A stretch of DNA of 10,550 nucleotides from JASFRI01 sp050115015. Its GTDB lineage: Bacteria; Acidobacteriota; Polarisedimenticolia; CBDVAL01. The stretch lies in contig JASFRI010000127.1 in NCBI GenBank assembly GCA_050115015.1, forward strand, positions 1 through 10,550, written 5' to 3'. Numbering within the stretch: position 1 is the stretch's first letter; each line of letters begins with the position of its first letter. Under the pieces are notes generated by a model. It worked only from the letters and a program-made list of their open reading frames with translations, was not told the DNA's origin and searched no databases. Both the position numbers and the translations under genes were made by a program. Shown here one piece after another: positions 1-6,083 of the stretch.

Positions 1-117
1 CTCGCGTTCCCGGTCCAGGATCTCCTGCGTCTGCGCGTCCTGCGCCCAGGCCGGCACCGCCAGCAGCGCGAGGAGGCCCAGGAAGGCCGGACGGAACATC
101 GGCTTCGCGGTTCGCAT
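1..117 (-). CDS. N-terminus of an exported protein (partial)
   Basis: Only the first 39 codons are present; the gene runs off the left edge of the window. The predicted start reads MRTAKPMFRPAFLGLLALLA, then VPAWA followed by QDAQTQEILDRERE. This is a classic Sec signal peptide: basic N-region, Leu/Ala-rich core, and an A-W-A cleavage site at about residue 25. The mature part begins with a charged, probably helical segment. The start ATG (115-117) is supported by a strong AGGAGG ribosome binding site at 121-126 with 3 bases between, in an AAGAGGAGG context. The protein should be periplasmic or outer-membrane; nothing further about its function can be read from 14 mature residues. It is divergent from the symporter gene. 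Export is well supported; identity is unknown. Confidence 0.75.
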   Translation of the reverse strand, partial: MRTAKPMFRPAFLGLLALLAVPAWAQDAQTQEILDRERE

Positions 118-156
118 GCGCCTCCTCTTGCGGAGCCTGCGCGGGACGGAACAAGC

Positions 157-186
157 ATGGTGACAGCCTCTCGCGCCAGGCGTCAA
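157..186 (-). promoter_or_regulatory. Possible promoter of the leftward exported-protein gene
   Basis: On the minus strand a good -35 hexamer TTGACG (181-186) is followed after 18 bases by CACCAT (157-162), a weak -10. Transcription would start roughly 35 bases upstream of the ATG at 117. The -35 is strong and the -10 poor, so this is tentative. Its -35 lies 11 bases from the -35 of the rightward promoter, so the two would be back to back. Confidence 0.35.
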
Positions 187-197
187 GCGGCGCCCGG

Positions 198-226
198 TTG
201 CAGGGGTCCACTCGACCCCCTATCAT
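198..226 (+). promoter_or_regulatory. Probable sigma70-type promoter of the symporter gene
   Basis: TTGCAG (198-203), a 17-base spacer, then TATCAT (221-226), which matches the -10 consensus at five of six positions. The expected start of transcription is near 233, giving a leader of about 44 bases before the ATG at 277. Spacer length is ideal and the -10 stands out in very GC-rich DNA. The spacer contains an inverted repeat, described separately. Confidence 0.55.
203..219. promoter_or_regulatory. Inverted repeat in promoter spacer, candidate operator
   Basis: GGGGTC (203-208), five bases CACTC, then GACCCC (214-219): a perfect 6-bp inverted repeat lying almost exactly between the -35 and -10 of the symporter promoter. 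A dyad here is well placed for a regulator, either repressing by blocking polymerase or acting in the MerR manner. MerR promoters normally have 19-20 base spacers, and this one is 17, so a repressor is the simpler guess. No regulator gene is adjacent. Such a dyad can arise by chance in GC-rich DNA. Confidence 0.3.
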
Positions 227-276
227 ACGGCCCGCGCTTCCGGCCCCCTTCCGGTGTCGGTCCCGGGGAACCAGAG

Positions 277-1752
277 ATGATCTACACGGCCACCATCCTC
301 GCCTACCTCCTCTTCCTCATCGGGATCAGCGTCGTCAAGAGCCGGCGGGTCAAGACCCAGGAGGACTTCATGGTGGCCGGCCGGTCGGTCTCCGCCACCT
401 TCCTGGTGGGAACCCTGGTCTGCACCTGGATCGGCTCCGGTAGCCTGTTCGGGGGCGCCGGTCGGGCGTTCCGGAACGGTTTCTCGATGCTGTGGATGAG
501 CGCCGGCGCATGGGCCGGGATCGCGATCGTGTTCTTCCTGGCCCACCGGGTGCGGCGGATCGCCCAGTTCACCGTGCCGGACCTGCTGGAGACGCGCTAT
601 ACCCCTGCGGCGAGGCTGCTGGGCTCGCTGGCGATCATCATCGCCTACCTCACCATCGCGGGCTACCAGTTTCGCGGCGGGGGCAAGCTGCTGAACATCC
701 TCATTCCCGGGCTCGACGCCACCCACGGGGCCTGGATCGTCTGCGGCCTCGTGGTCGTCTACACCGTGCTTGCCGGCATGATGTCCATCGTCGCCATGGA
801 CATCCTCAACGGCATCGTGATCACGGTCAGCATCCTGATCGCCGTCCCCCTCACCCTGTCCGCCGCCGGCGGCTGGTCCGGCGTGCGCGCCACGCTTCCC
901 GCCGACCACTTCACGCTGCTCGGCTCCGCGGGGATCCTGCCGGCACTGGGCCTGTTCTTCCCGACGTTCCTCCTGCTGCTCGGGGAGAGCGGCATGTACC
1001 AGAAGTTCATGTCGGCGCGGGACGAGGGCGCCGCCCGTCGAGCCGTGGTCGGGATGATCGTCGGGGTCGTGGTGGTGGAGACGGCCCTGGCCGCGACCGC
1101 CGTCTTCGGCGCGGCGATCTACTGGAAGGACCCCGCCTACGTGACCGGTCCGGGCCCGACCTTCGACCAGGGCGCGACGGAGACGATCATCCTACAGCTG
1201 GCACGGTTCGACCTGCCGGTCTGGGCGGGAATGCTGCTGCTCGCCGGGGCGGTGGCGATCATCTTCTCCACCGCGAACACGTTCCTGATGATCCCCTCGA
1301 CCAGCTTGGCCCGGGACGTCTTCCAGCGCTTCCTCCGCCCGACCGCCAGCGACGAGGAGCTGATCCGGGTGCAGCGGGCGATGATCGTGGTGCTCGCGCT
1401 GATCTCGGTCCTGGCCCAGACCGCGTTCGACACGATCCTGGACATGGCCCTGTATGCGTACACGATGGTCGGGGCGGCGGTCACGCCGGCCCTGCTGGCG
1501 GCGTTCCTGTGGAAGCGGATCACGCCGCTGGCGGGGACCATCTCCGTCGCCGCCGGAGCGGGGACCTGCATGGTGTTCGCCATCCTCGAGAAGGTGGGGT
1601 TCCACGAGATCCCCCTCGGCTTCTGGACGATGCCCCTGGACTACGAGTACGCCATCTACCCGGCCGCCACCGCCTCCCTGCTCTCGATGGTGCTCCTGAC
1701 CTTCGTGACCCCGCGCTCCCCCGAGGCGAAGTGGCGCCCGTTCTGGACCTGA
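277..1752 (+). CDS. Sodium:solute symporter (SSS family)
   Basis: This 491-residue inner-membrane protein belongs to the SSS family (PutP/PanF/vSGLT type), which couples Na+ entry to uptake of a small solute. It is hydrophobic throughout, with about 13 potential membrane segments, and is of normal family length. Family marks are the TM1-TM2 stretch around residues 45-65 (GTLVCTWIGSGSLFGGAG), the loop GESGMYQKFMSARDE at 236-250, and FSTANTFLM at 330-338, whose Ser/Thr pair matches the family's sodium-site positions. PSTSLARDVF (340-349) follows. The frame is open 40 codons further upstream, but that stretch spans the promoter and is unlike any SSS N-terminus, so ATG 277 is preferred; its ribosome binding site (GGGGAA, 265-270) is weak. 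The substrate cannot be told from sequence; proline, pantothenate, sugars and organic acids are all family options. The gene is monocistronic and convergent with the TPR gene 28 bp away. Confidence 0.9.
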   Translation: MIYTATILAYLLFLIGISVVKSRRVKTQEDFMVAGRSVSATFLVGTLVCTWIGSGSLFGGAGRAFRNGFSMLWMSAGAWAGIAIVFFLAHRVRRIAQFTVPDLLETRYTPAARLLGSLAIIIAYLTIAGYQFRGGGKLLNILIPGLDATHGAWIVCGLVVVYTVLAGMMSIVAMDILNGIVITVSILIAVPLTLSAAGGWSGVRATLPADHFTLLGSAGILPALGLFFPTFLLLLGESGMYQKFMSARDEGAARRAVVGMIVGVVVVETALAATAVFGAAIYWKDPAYVTGPGPTFDQGATETIILQLARFDLPVWAGMLLLAGAVAIIFSTANTFLMIPSTSLARDVFQRFLRPTASDEELIRVQRAMIVVLALISVLAQTAFDTILDMALYAYTMVGAAVTPALLAAFLWKRITPLAGTISVAAGAGTCMVFAILEKVGFHEIPLGFWTMPLDYEYAIYPAATASLLSMVLLTFVTPRSPEAKWRPFWT

Positions 1753-1780
1753 TCGAGGGGACGGGACGGCCTCCGCGGGA

Positions 1781-3322
1781 CTACCCCGGCGGCCCGCAGG
1801 CCGGCTCGAGGGTGGCCAGCACGGTGCGGCAGCGCTCGTGGACCCCCCCGGGATCCGGCAGATCGAGGCAGCGGGAGAAGTACGGGATCGCCAGGCAGGG
1901 GTCCTCTCCCCGGGCCAGCGCCGCGCCCAGGTTGAAGTTGGCCGCCAGGGCGTCGGGCGCCGCCGCCAGCGCGGCGCGGTAGGCCTCCACCGCCTCGTCG
2001 GATCGACCCGCCTGCTGGTACGCCCCGCCCAGGTTGCTGAGAACCTCCAGGGAGTCCGGGCGCACCCCGCGGGCCGCCTCGAACCAGCGGATGGCCCCGT
2101 CGAGGTCGCCGCGGCGGAGCGCGATGGTGCCCCGCTGGAACAGGGCCGAGGCCTCCTGGGGACGCAGGGAGAGCAGCCGCCCGAAGAAGCGATCCGCGGC
2201 CTCCAGCTCCCCGGCCTCGAGCAGGACCGTGCCCACCTGCCCCAGCAGCTCCGGGTCGTCCACCGCGTCGGGATCGGCCTGCCGGAAGGCCCCCAGCGCC
2301 TCCTCCCGGCGGCCGAGGTCGTGGAGCGCCGCGCCGAGGCTCACCAGCAGCCCCGGAAACCCCGGCGAGATCTCCCGGGCGCGCTGCATCTCCTCCACCG
2401 CCTCCGCGAACCGTCCCTGCCGGTAGAGCGCCACGCCGAGGTTGTAGTGCGCCGCGGGATCGTCGGGCCGCACCGCCAGGCGCTCCCGGTAGGCCGCCTC
2501 GGCCTCCTCGAAACGGCCCTCGGAGAACGCCCTCCCCGCCTCCCGCAGGGCGAGGGGATCGGGCAGTGCGCTCGGTGTGCCGCCCACCTTCCCCGCCTCC
2601 ACGGCCGCCTCCGAGGGGCGCAGGACCACGAGCCCGGCCGCCAGCAGCACCAGCGCCGCCGGCACGGCCGCCAGTCGAAGCGCGGTCCGGGACGCCACCG
2701 GCGGCCGCCCGGCGCCGGCGCCGCGCCAGTCCCTCATGTAGACGAACAACGCCGCCCCGGCGGGGAGCAGCAGGATCGTCCACACGTTGAGGAACCACCA
2801 CATGAACCGGATCGGCAGGTACTCCGACCCCCGGAACCCGGCCTCGAGCAGCGGACGGAACTCGATGTCCACCAGCAGGCCGGCGGTATGGAGGGCCACC
2901 AGGATCACGGTGCCCCACCCGATCCGCGCGAGACGTCGGGCCAGGGACACTCCCGCACCGCCCCCGACCGTCAGCAGCCCGAGGAAGAGGGGCGCGGACA
3001 GATGCCGGTCCGCCAGGATCAGCCGGACCGGGGGAAGCGCGGGATTCGCGGGCCGGACGTCCAGGAAGCCCGGTATCGCCTGGATCGTCGTGACGCCGTC
3101 GCGGCCCAGCTCCGCGAGACGCAGGAGCCCCCCGGCGAGACCGGCCAGCACGCGGTCGTACGCCCCCGCCGCGAACAGGGCGACGATGCCCCAGGCCGCC
3201 GTGGCCAGGATCGTCAGGGTCGCGAAGCTAGCCAGCCGCCGGGTCAGGGTGGTGGACGATCCGCTCGGCCCAGAAGATCCAGAGGACCATGGACAGGAGG
3301 ATGACGATGGACTGCCAGACAT
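1781..3322 (-). CDS. Membrane protein with C-terminal TPR repeats, likely exosortase-associated
   Basis: The predicted protein has two parts. Residues 1-235 (counted from ATG 3322) hold about five membrane segments, near 35-55, 107-125, 135-152, 172-196 and 215-234. Residues 256-503 form about seven TPR repeats of 34 residues, with typical patterns such as PAAHYNLGVALYRQGRFAEA. TPRs bind peptides or proteins. The membrane part, with a stretch like PPVRLILADRHLSAPLFLGL before a hydrophobic pair, recalls the small membrane protein commonly encoded beside XrtH; the TPR part looks added on. Four cysteines (476, 485, 498, 509) cluster near the end. With five segments and a cytoplasmic N-terminus the TPR array would be periplasmic, which is inference. 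The start is uncertain: ATG 3322 lies 95 bases inside xrtH and gives a Ser/Gly-rich N-terminus that is probably not real. A CTG at 3247 (giving MTRRLASF...) overlaps xrtH by only 20 bases but lacks a clear ribosome binding site. It is the third gene of the M24-xrtH operon. Confidence 0.8.
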   Translation of the reverse strand: MSGSPSSSSCPWSSGSSGPSGSSTTLTRRLASFATLTILATAAWGIVALFAAGAYDRVLAGLAGGLLRLAELGRDGVTTIQAIPGFLDVRPANPALPPVRLILADRHLSAPLFLGLLTVGGGAGVSLARRLARIGWGTVILVALHTAGLLVDIEFRPLLEAGFRGSEYLPIRFMWWFLNVWTILLLPAGAALFVYMRDWRGAGAGRPPVASRTALRLAAVPAALVLLAAGLVVLRPSEAAVEAGKVGGTPSALPDPLALREAGRAFSEGRFEEAEAAYRERLAVRPDDPAAHYNLGVALYRQGRFAEAVEEMQRAREISPGFPGLLVSLGAALHDLGRREEALGAFRQADPDAVDDPELLGQVGTVLLEAGELEAADRFFGRLLSLRPQEASALFQRGTIALRRGDLDGAIRWFEAARGVRPDSLEVLSNLGGAYQQAGRSDEAVEAYRAALAAAPDALAANFNLGAALARGEDPCLAIPYFSRCLDLPDPGGVHERCRTVLATLEPACGPPG

Positions 3323-3773
3323 AGCCGTGTGCCGCCGCGAACAGGCGCGGCCAGTGGATCCCGATGTAGTAGAGGGAGAGGATGCGGACCATGTTCACGA
3401 CCTGGATGAGCGGTATCCCCAGCAGCAGGCCGAGGCCCCGCTCCTTCCAGGTCGCGGGGAACGCCAGGACCGCCGCCCCGAAGATCGAGGTCGCCAGGAC
3501 CCCGTTGCAGCCGTGGTAGATGTTCACCGCGAAGCGGGGCGAGCTCAGGCGCGTCCCCTCGACCCGGGTGCGCTCGCCGAGCCCGTCCAGCAGGAAGCCC
3601 GCGGCCCGGGCCACGCCCTCGGTGAACGGGTGGACGAACCCTCGCGCCACCCACTCCGTCTGCAGGAGGAACGCGAACAGCAGCACCCAGGCGAGGAAGA
3701 GCCCCACGAAGGCGACCGAGGGCCGGTGCTCCCGGAACCAGAGGCGGAGGGCACCGGATCCCTCCCACCACAT
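3228..3773 (-). CDS. xrtH: Exosortase of the XrtH type
   Basis: This 181-residue integral membrane protein belongs to the exosortase/archaeosortase family, which are transpeptidase-like enzymes thought to cleave C-terminal PEP-CTERM-like sorting tails at the outer face of the inner membrane. The proposed catalytic set is complete: Cys89 in NIYHGCNGV, Arg130 in NMVRILSLYYIG, and His149 in AAAHGYVWQ. The short single-domain form, with LAFPATWKERGLG between the first two motifs, fits XrtH, whose known substrates end in IPTLxxWG-CTERM tails. Membrane segments lie near 18-38, 90-106, 113-137 and 150-169. ATG 3773 is chosen because GGAGG, overlapping the end of the preceding peptidase gene, sits 10 bases upstream, and longer starts would run into that gene. 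It lies 5 bp after the M24 gene and overlaps the TPR gene downstream, so translation is probably coupled. The family call is firm; the XrtH subtype is likely but needs a profile search. Confidence 0.87.
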   Translation of the reverse strand: MWWEGSGALRLWFREHRPSVAFVGLFLAWVLLFAFLLQTEWVARGFVHPFTEGVARAAGFLLDGLGERTRVEGTRLSSPRFAVNIYHGCNGVLATSIFGAAVLAFPATWKERGLGLLLGIPLIQVVNMVRILSLYYIGIHWPRLFAAAHGYVWQSIVILLSMVLWIFWAERIVHHPDPAAG

Positions 3774-3778
3774 CCCCG

Positions 3779-4963
3779 TCAAACCTCCATCGTGACGATC
3801 TCGCTCTGCAGCGGGCCGGTCGCCCGGGCCCCCTCCTCGTCCACGTAGACGTCGCACTCGCTGCGCACCCCGAAGTCGCCGGCAAGGTACACCCCCGGCT
3901 CGATGGAGAAGCAGGTGCGCGTCAGGATGCGGCGCTCGTCGCGGGTCTCCAGGTCGTCGATATGGGCCCCGTTGCCGTGGACCTCGTAGTTGATCGAGTG
4001 CCCGGTCCGGTGGAGGAACTCCCTCTCGTAGCCCCGCTCGGCGATGTGCGAGCGGGCGACCCGGTCCACCTCCCAGCCCATCGGCAGCTGGCCCGCGGCC
4101 TGCCGTTCCTGCACGAAGGCGATGGCGGCGTCCCGGGCCCCGCGGACCACGTCGAAGATCTCCCGATGCCGGTCCGGCGCCTGCTTCCCGGCGAAGGCGG
4201 TCCAGGTGATGTCCGCGTAGACCGTGCCCGGGCGATCGAGGCGGGCCCACATGTCGAACAGGAGGAAGTCACCGGGCAGGATCGGCGCGTGATCCTCGCG
4301 GGTCGCGATGAAGTGCGGATCCGCGCTGTGGGCATTGACGCTGACGATGGGCGGCGAGTCGCTGGTCAGGCCGGCTCCCTGGAACCGCTCCCAGAGGAAC
4401 TGCTGGATCGTGTACTCGTCGGTACGGCCCTCGGCGCGGAGCCGTCGTGCGACCTCCGCGAACCCCTCGTCCTTGAACCGGTAGAGCAGCTCGGCGGCCT
4501 CCAGGTGCGAGGCCAGCATCTCCGGGCTCCAGCGGGTCTCGAACGCCGAGACCAGATCCGCGGAGCTGACCACCTCCGCCCCCAGGCGGCGCACCAGCTC
4601 CACGGTGCCGGCATCCACCCTCGAGATGTAGGGGATCGCGCACTCCGGCGAGTACTCCATGGCGACCCGGCGGCGCCCCTCCAGCATGCCCTGGAGGCCC
4701 TTCTCGATCTCCTGCCAGGAGCGGTAGACGCGCCGTGTGCCCGGGGCGTCGGCGAAGTGGGAGGACTCGATGGCGTGGAAGAGGCCGGCGGGCTCCCCCT
4801 CGGCGGGGATGAGGTAGTACCAGCGGCGCGTCAGGAACTTCCCCGGCGGCAGACCGATGACGTTCCCCGCCACCGGGTTGATCCCGTGGAAGTCGTAGAG
4901 CAGCCAGCCGTCGATCCCCTGCTCCCGCAACGCCTCCTGGATGCGGGTGATATCCGTCGTCAT
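3779..4963 (-). CDS. M24-family metallopeptidase (Xaa-Pro peptidase type)
   Basis: This 394-residue cytoplasmic protein has the pita-bread layout of family M24 (aminopeptidase P, prolidase, creatinase-like). An N-terminal creatinase-like domain covers about 1-145 and the catalytic domain about 150-394. All five metal ligands of the two-metal site can be placed: Asp237 (LLFDMWARLD), Asp251 (YADITWTAF), His322 (RTGHSINYEVHG), Glu355 (FSIEPGVYL) and Glu369 (GVRSECDVY). Members remove N-terminal residues before proline, or split Xaa-Pro dipeptides; the substrate here is not determined. ATG 4963 is chosen over an in-frame ATG ten codons upstream because GGAGG at 4971-4975 sits about 8 bases before it. 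A TACAAT -10 lies just upstream. It is the first gene of the operon with xrtH and the TPR protein, 5 bp before xrtH. There is no signal peptide, so it probably acts in the cytoplasm, on the opposite side of the membrane from exosortase chemistry. Confidence 0.9.
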   Translation of the reverse strand: MTTDITRIQEALREQGIDGWLLYDFHGINPVAGNVIGLPPGKFLTRRWYYLIPAEGEPAGLFHAIESSHFADAPGTRRVYRSWQEIEKGLQGMLEGRRRVAMEYSPECAIPYISRVDAGTVELVRRLGAEVVSSADLVSAFETRWSPEMLASHLEAAELLYRFKDEGFAEVARRLRAEGRTDEYTIQQFLWERFQGAGLTSDSPPIVSVNAHSADPHFIATREDHAPILPGDFLLFDMWARLDRPGTVYADITWTAFAGKQAPDRHREIFDVVRGARDAAIAFVQERQAAGQLPMGWEVDRVARSHIAERGYEREFLHRTGHSINYEVHGNGAHIDDLETRDERRILTRTCFSIEPGVYLAGDFGVRSECDVYVDEEGARATGPLQSEIVTMEV

Positions 4964-4991
4964 GGGCGTATCCTCCGATGGGCCAGACGGC

Positions 4992-5020
4992 ATTGTAGCC
5001 CCGTGTCCGGGGGCGCGCCA
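4992..5020 (-). promoter_or_regulatory. Probable promoter of the M24-xrtH-TPR operon
   Basis: On the minus strand TACAAT (4992-4997), preceded by GGGGC, matches the -10 consensus at five of six positions. The -35 region 17 bases upstream reads TGGCGC (5015-5020), a poor match, so the promoter may be weak or activator-dependent. Transcription from about 4985 gives a leader near 20 bases that contains the GGAGG ribosome binding site. Confidence 0.45.
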
Positions 5021-5022
5021 CC

Positions 5023-5052
5023 TTGACACCCTCCCGGATCCACGGCTACGCT
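5023..5052 (+). promoter_or_regulatory. Probable promoter of the fabI operon
   Basis: A perfect -35 TTGACA (5023-5028) is followed after 18 bases by TACGCT (5047-5052), which keeps the first two and last bases of the -10 consensus, as is common in GC-rich proteobacteria. Transcription would begin near 5059, leaving about 245 untranslated bases before the ATG at 5304. The -35 is two bases from the -35 region of the leftward promoter, so the two polymerases would compete or share a regulator. Confidence 0.45.
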
Positions 5053-5163
5053 GCCGGTCCATCGGCAACGGCGCTCCGCTGAACCCAGAAGTGGTCTCAC
5101 GACATCCTCCGCCGGCCCGAGACCGTGCGAGGAAGCGTCTGGACGGGGCGCCGCGACGGATGC

Positions 5164-5196
5164 GATGCCCGGTGCCCCCGTCGGGGTCCGTGCATC
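5164..5196 (+). promoter_or_regulatory. Imperfect stem-loop in the fabI leader
   Basis: GATGC (5164-5168) pairs with GCATC (5192-5196), GG (5171-5172) with CC (5188-5189), and CCCC (5176-5179) with GGGG (5183-5186) around a GTC loop. An AGGAGGA stretch (5198-5204), about 100 bases upstream of the start codon, follows immediately. It may be a leader RNA structure, but GC-rich sequence folds easily. It has no U-tract, so it is not a standard terminator, and I recognise no known riboswitch. Confidence 0.25.
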
Positions 5197-5303
5197 GAGG
5201 AGGAGCGGCTGCCGGCTCGAACGGATGGACACCACGACGGCAGCTGGAAATGCAATGGGCCCGGGTGACGGCACGACGTGACGGTCTGTCGGGAGGGATG
5301 CTC

Positions 5304-6083
5304 ATGTTCACGCTCGATCTAGGCGGCCAGACCGTCCTCGTCCTGGGAATGGCGAACCGGCGGAGCCTCGCGTGGTCCATCGCCCGGGAGCTGCACCGTG
5401 CCGGCGCCGCCCTGGCGTTCACGGTCCAGAACGAGCGGTTGCGCGACAAGGTAGCGCCGCTGCTCGAAGAGCTCGGCGGCCCCCCCCTGCTGGAATGCGA
5501 CGTGAACGACGACGAGGCGGTGGACCGGGCGTTCCGCGAGGCCGCCGCGGCCCTGGGGGGGCGCATCCACCACATGGTGCACTCCATCGCCTTCGCCCCG
5601 CGGGAGGCGCTCGACGGGAGATTCCTGGACACCGACCGGGAGGGGTTTCGCACGGCCCTGGAGGTCAGCGCGTTCTCCTTCCTGCGCACCGCCCGGGCCA
5701 TGGTGCCCTACGCCCCGCCGGAGGGCGGATCGATGCTGACCCTGACCTACCTGGCCTCCCGCCGCGTGGTGCCGCGCTACAACGTCATGGGAACCGCCAA
5801 GGCCGCGCTCGAGCACGCCGTCCGCCAGCTGGCCTTCGAGCTCGGCGAGCGCAACATCCGGGTGAACGCGATCTCCGCGGGTCCGGTGTCGACGCTCTCC
5901 GCCCGGGGGATCGCCGGATTCACCGACATCCTGGGGCACTACCGGGAGAAGGCACCCCTGCGTCGCAACGTGGAGCCGGAGGAGGTCGGGCAGGCGGGCC
6001 TGTTCCTGACCAGCCCGATGGCCAGCGGCATCACCGGCGAGGTGCTGCACGTGGACTGCGGCTACAACATCATGGGGCTGTGA
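5304..6083 (+). CDS. fabI: Enoyl-[acyl-carrier-protein] reductase, FabI type
   Basis: This 259-residue cytoplasmic enzyme carries out the last step of each fatty acid elongation round, reducing trans-2-enoyl-ACP with NAD(P)H. It is a short-chain dehydrogenase-like protein of normal FabI length. The cofactor loop GMANRRSLAWSIA (15-27) corresponds to the FabI variant of the Rossmann glycine motif. Tyr149 (LTYLAS), Tyr159 and Lys166 (YNVMGTAK) form the FabI Tyr-x6-Lys active site. HSIAFAPREALDGRF (93-107) and NAISAGPVSTLSARGI (188-203) are also diagnostic. The position equal to E. coli Gly93, which affects triclosan binding, is Ala96, as in several natural FabI enzymes such as that of Staphylococcus aureus, so it says little about resistance. 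ATG 5304 is preferred over ATG 5298, because GGAGG (5292-5296) is 7 bases from the former and abuts the latter. First gene of an operon with an ion antiporter, whose GTG start overlaps the fabI stop. Confidence 0.95.
   Translation: MFTLDLGGQTVLVLGMANRRSLAWSIARELHRAGAALAFTVQNERLRDKVAPLLEELGGPPLLECDVNDDEAVDRAFREAAAALGGRIHHMVHSIAFAPREALDGRFLDTDREGFRTALEVSAFSFLRTARAMVPYAPPEGGSMLTLTYLASRRVVPRYNVMGTAKAALEHAVRQLAFELGERNIRVNAISAGPVSTLSARGIAGFTDILGHYREKAPLRRNVEPEEVGQAGLFLTSPMASGITGEVLHVDCGYNIMGL

Larger units (their letters stand above)
4964..5303. other. 340-bp divergent intergenic region
   Basis: This gap separates the leftward M24 gene from rightward fabI. It holds the M24 ribosome binding site and -10 (4971-4997), a TTGACA-containing rightward promoter (5023-5052), and about 245 bases of leader before the fabI ATG with at least one imperfect hairpin (5164-5196). 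I see no convincing small gene: the open frame running into fabI from upstream lacks an SD-supported start, and an 18-codon ORF at 5225-5281 has no properly spaced SD. No tRNA, repeat family or rho-independent terminator is visible. Confidence 0.6.

Noticed and set aside
1..117. The cut exported protein as a possible exosortase substrate
   Set aside because: Sorting tails are C-terminal and only the N-terminus is visible, so the idea cannot be tested here.
157..276. In-frame 40-codon upstream extension of the symporter
   Set aside because: It covers the promoter and inverted repeat, is rich in Arg/Pro/Gly, and does not resemble an SSS N-terminus; ATG 277 gives the normal family length.
223..909. 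Long open frames opposite the symporter and other genes (for example 1838-3304 plus and 8280-10139 plus)
   Set aside because: They are rich in Arg, Pro, Gly, His and Asp, lack ribosome binding sites and domains, and mirror the high-GC third positions of real genes on the other strand.
1753..1780. Terminator between the convergent symporter and TPR genes
   Set aside because: The 28-bp gap shows no clear stem-loop with a T-run on either strand.
5225..5281. An 18-codon ORF in the fabI leader
   Set aside because: The only SD-like sequence is about 20 bases away from its ATG, the composition is ordinary, and nothing like an attenuator peptide (runs of one amino acid) is present.
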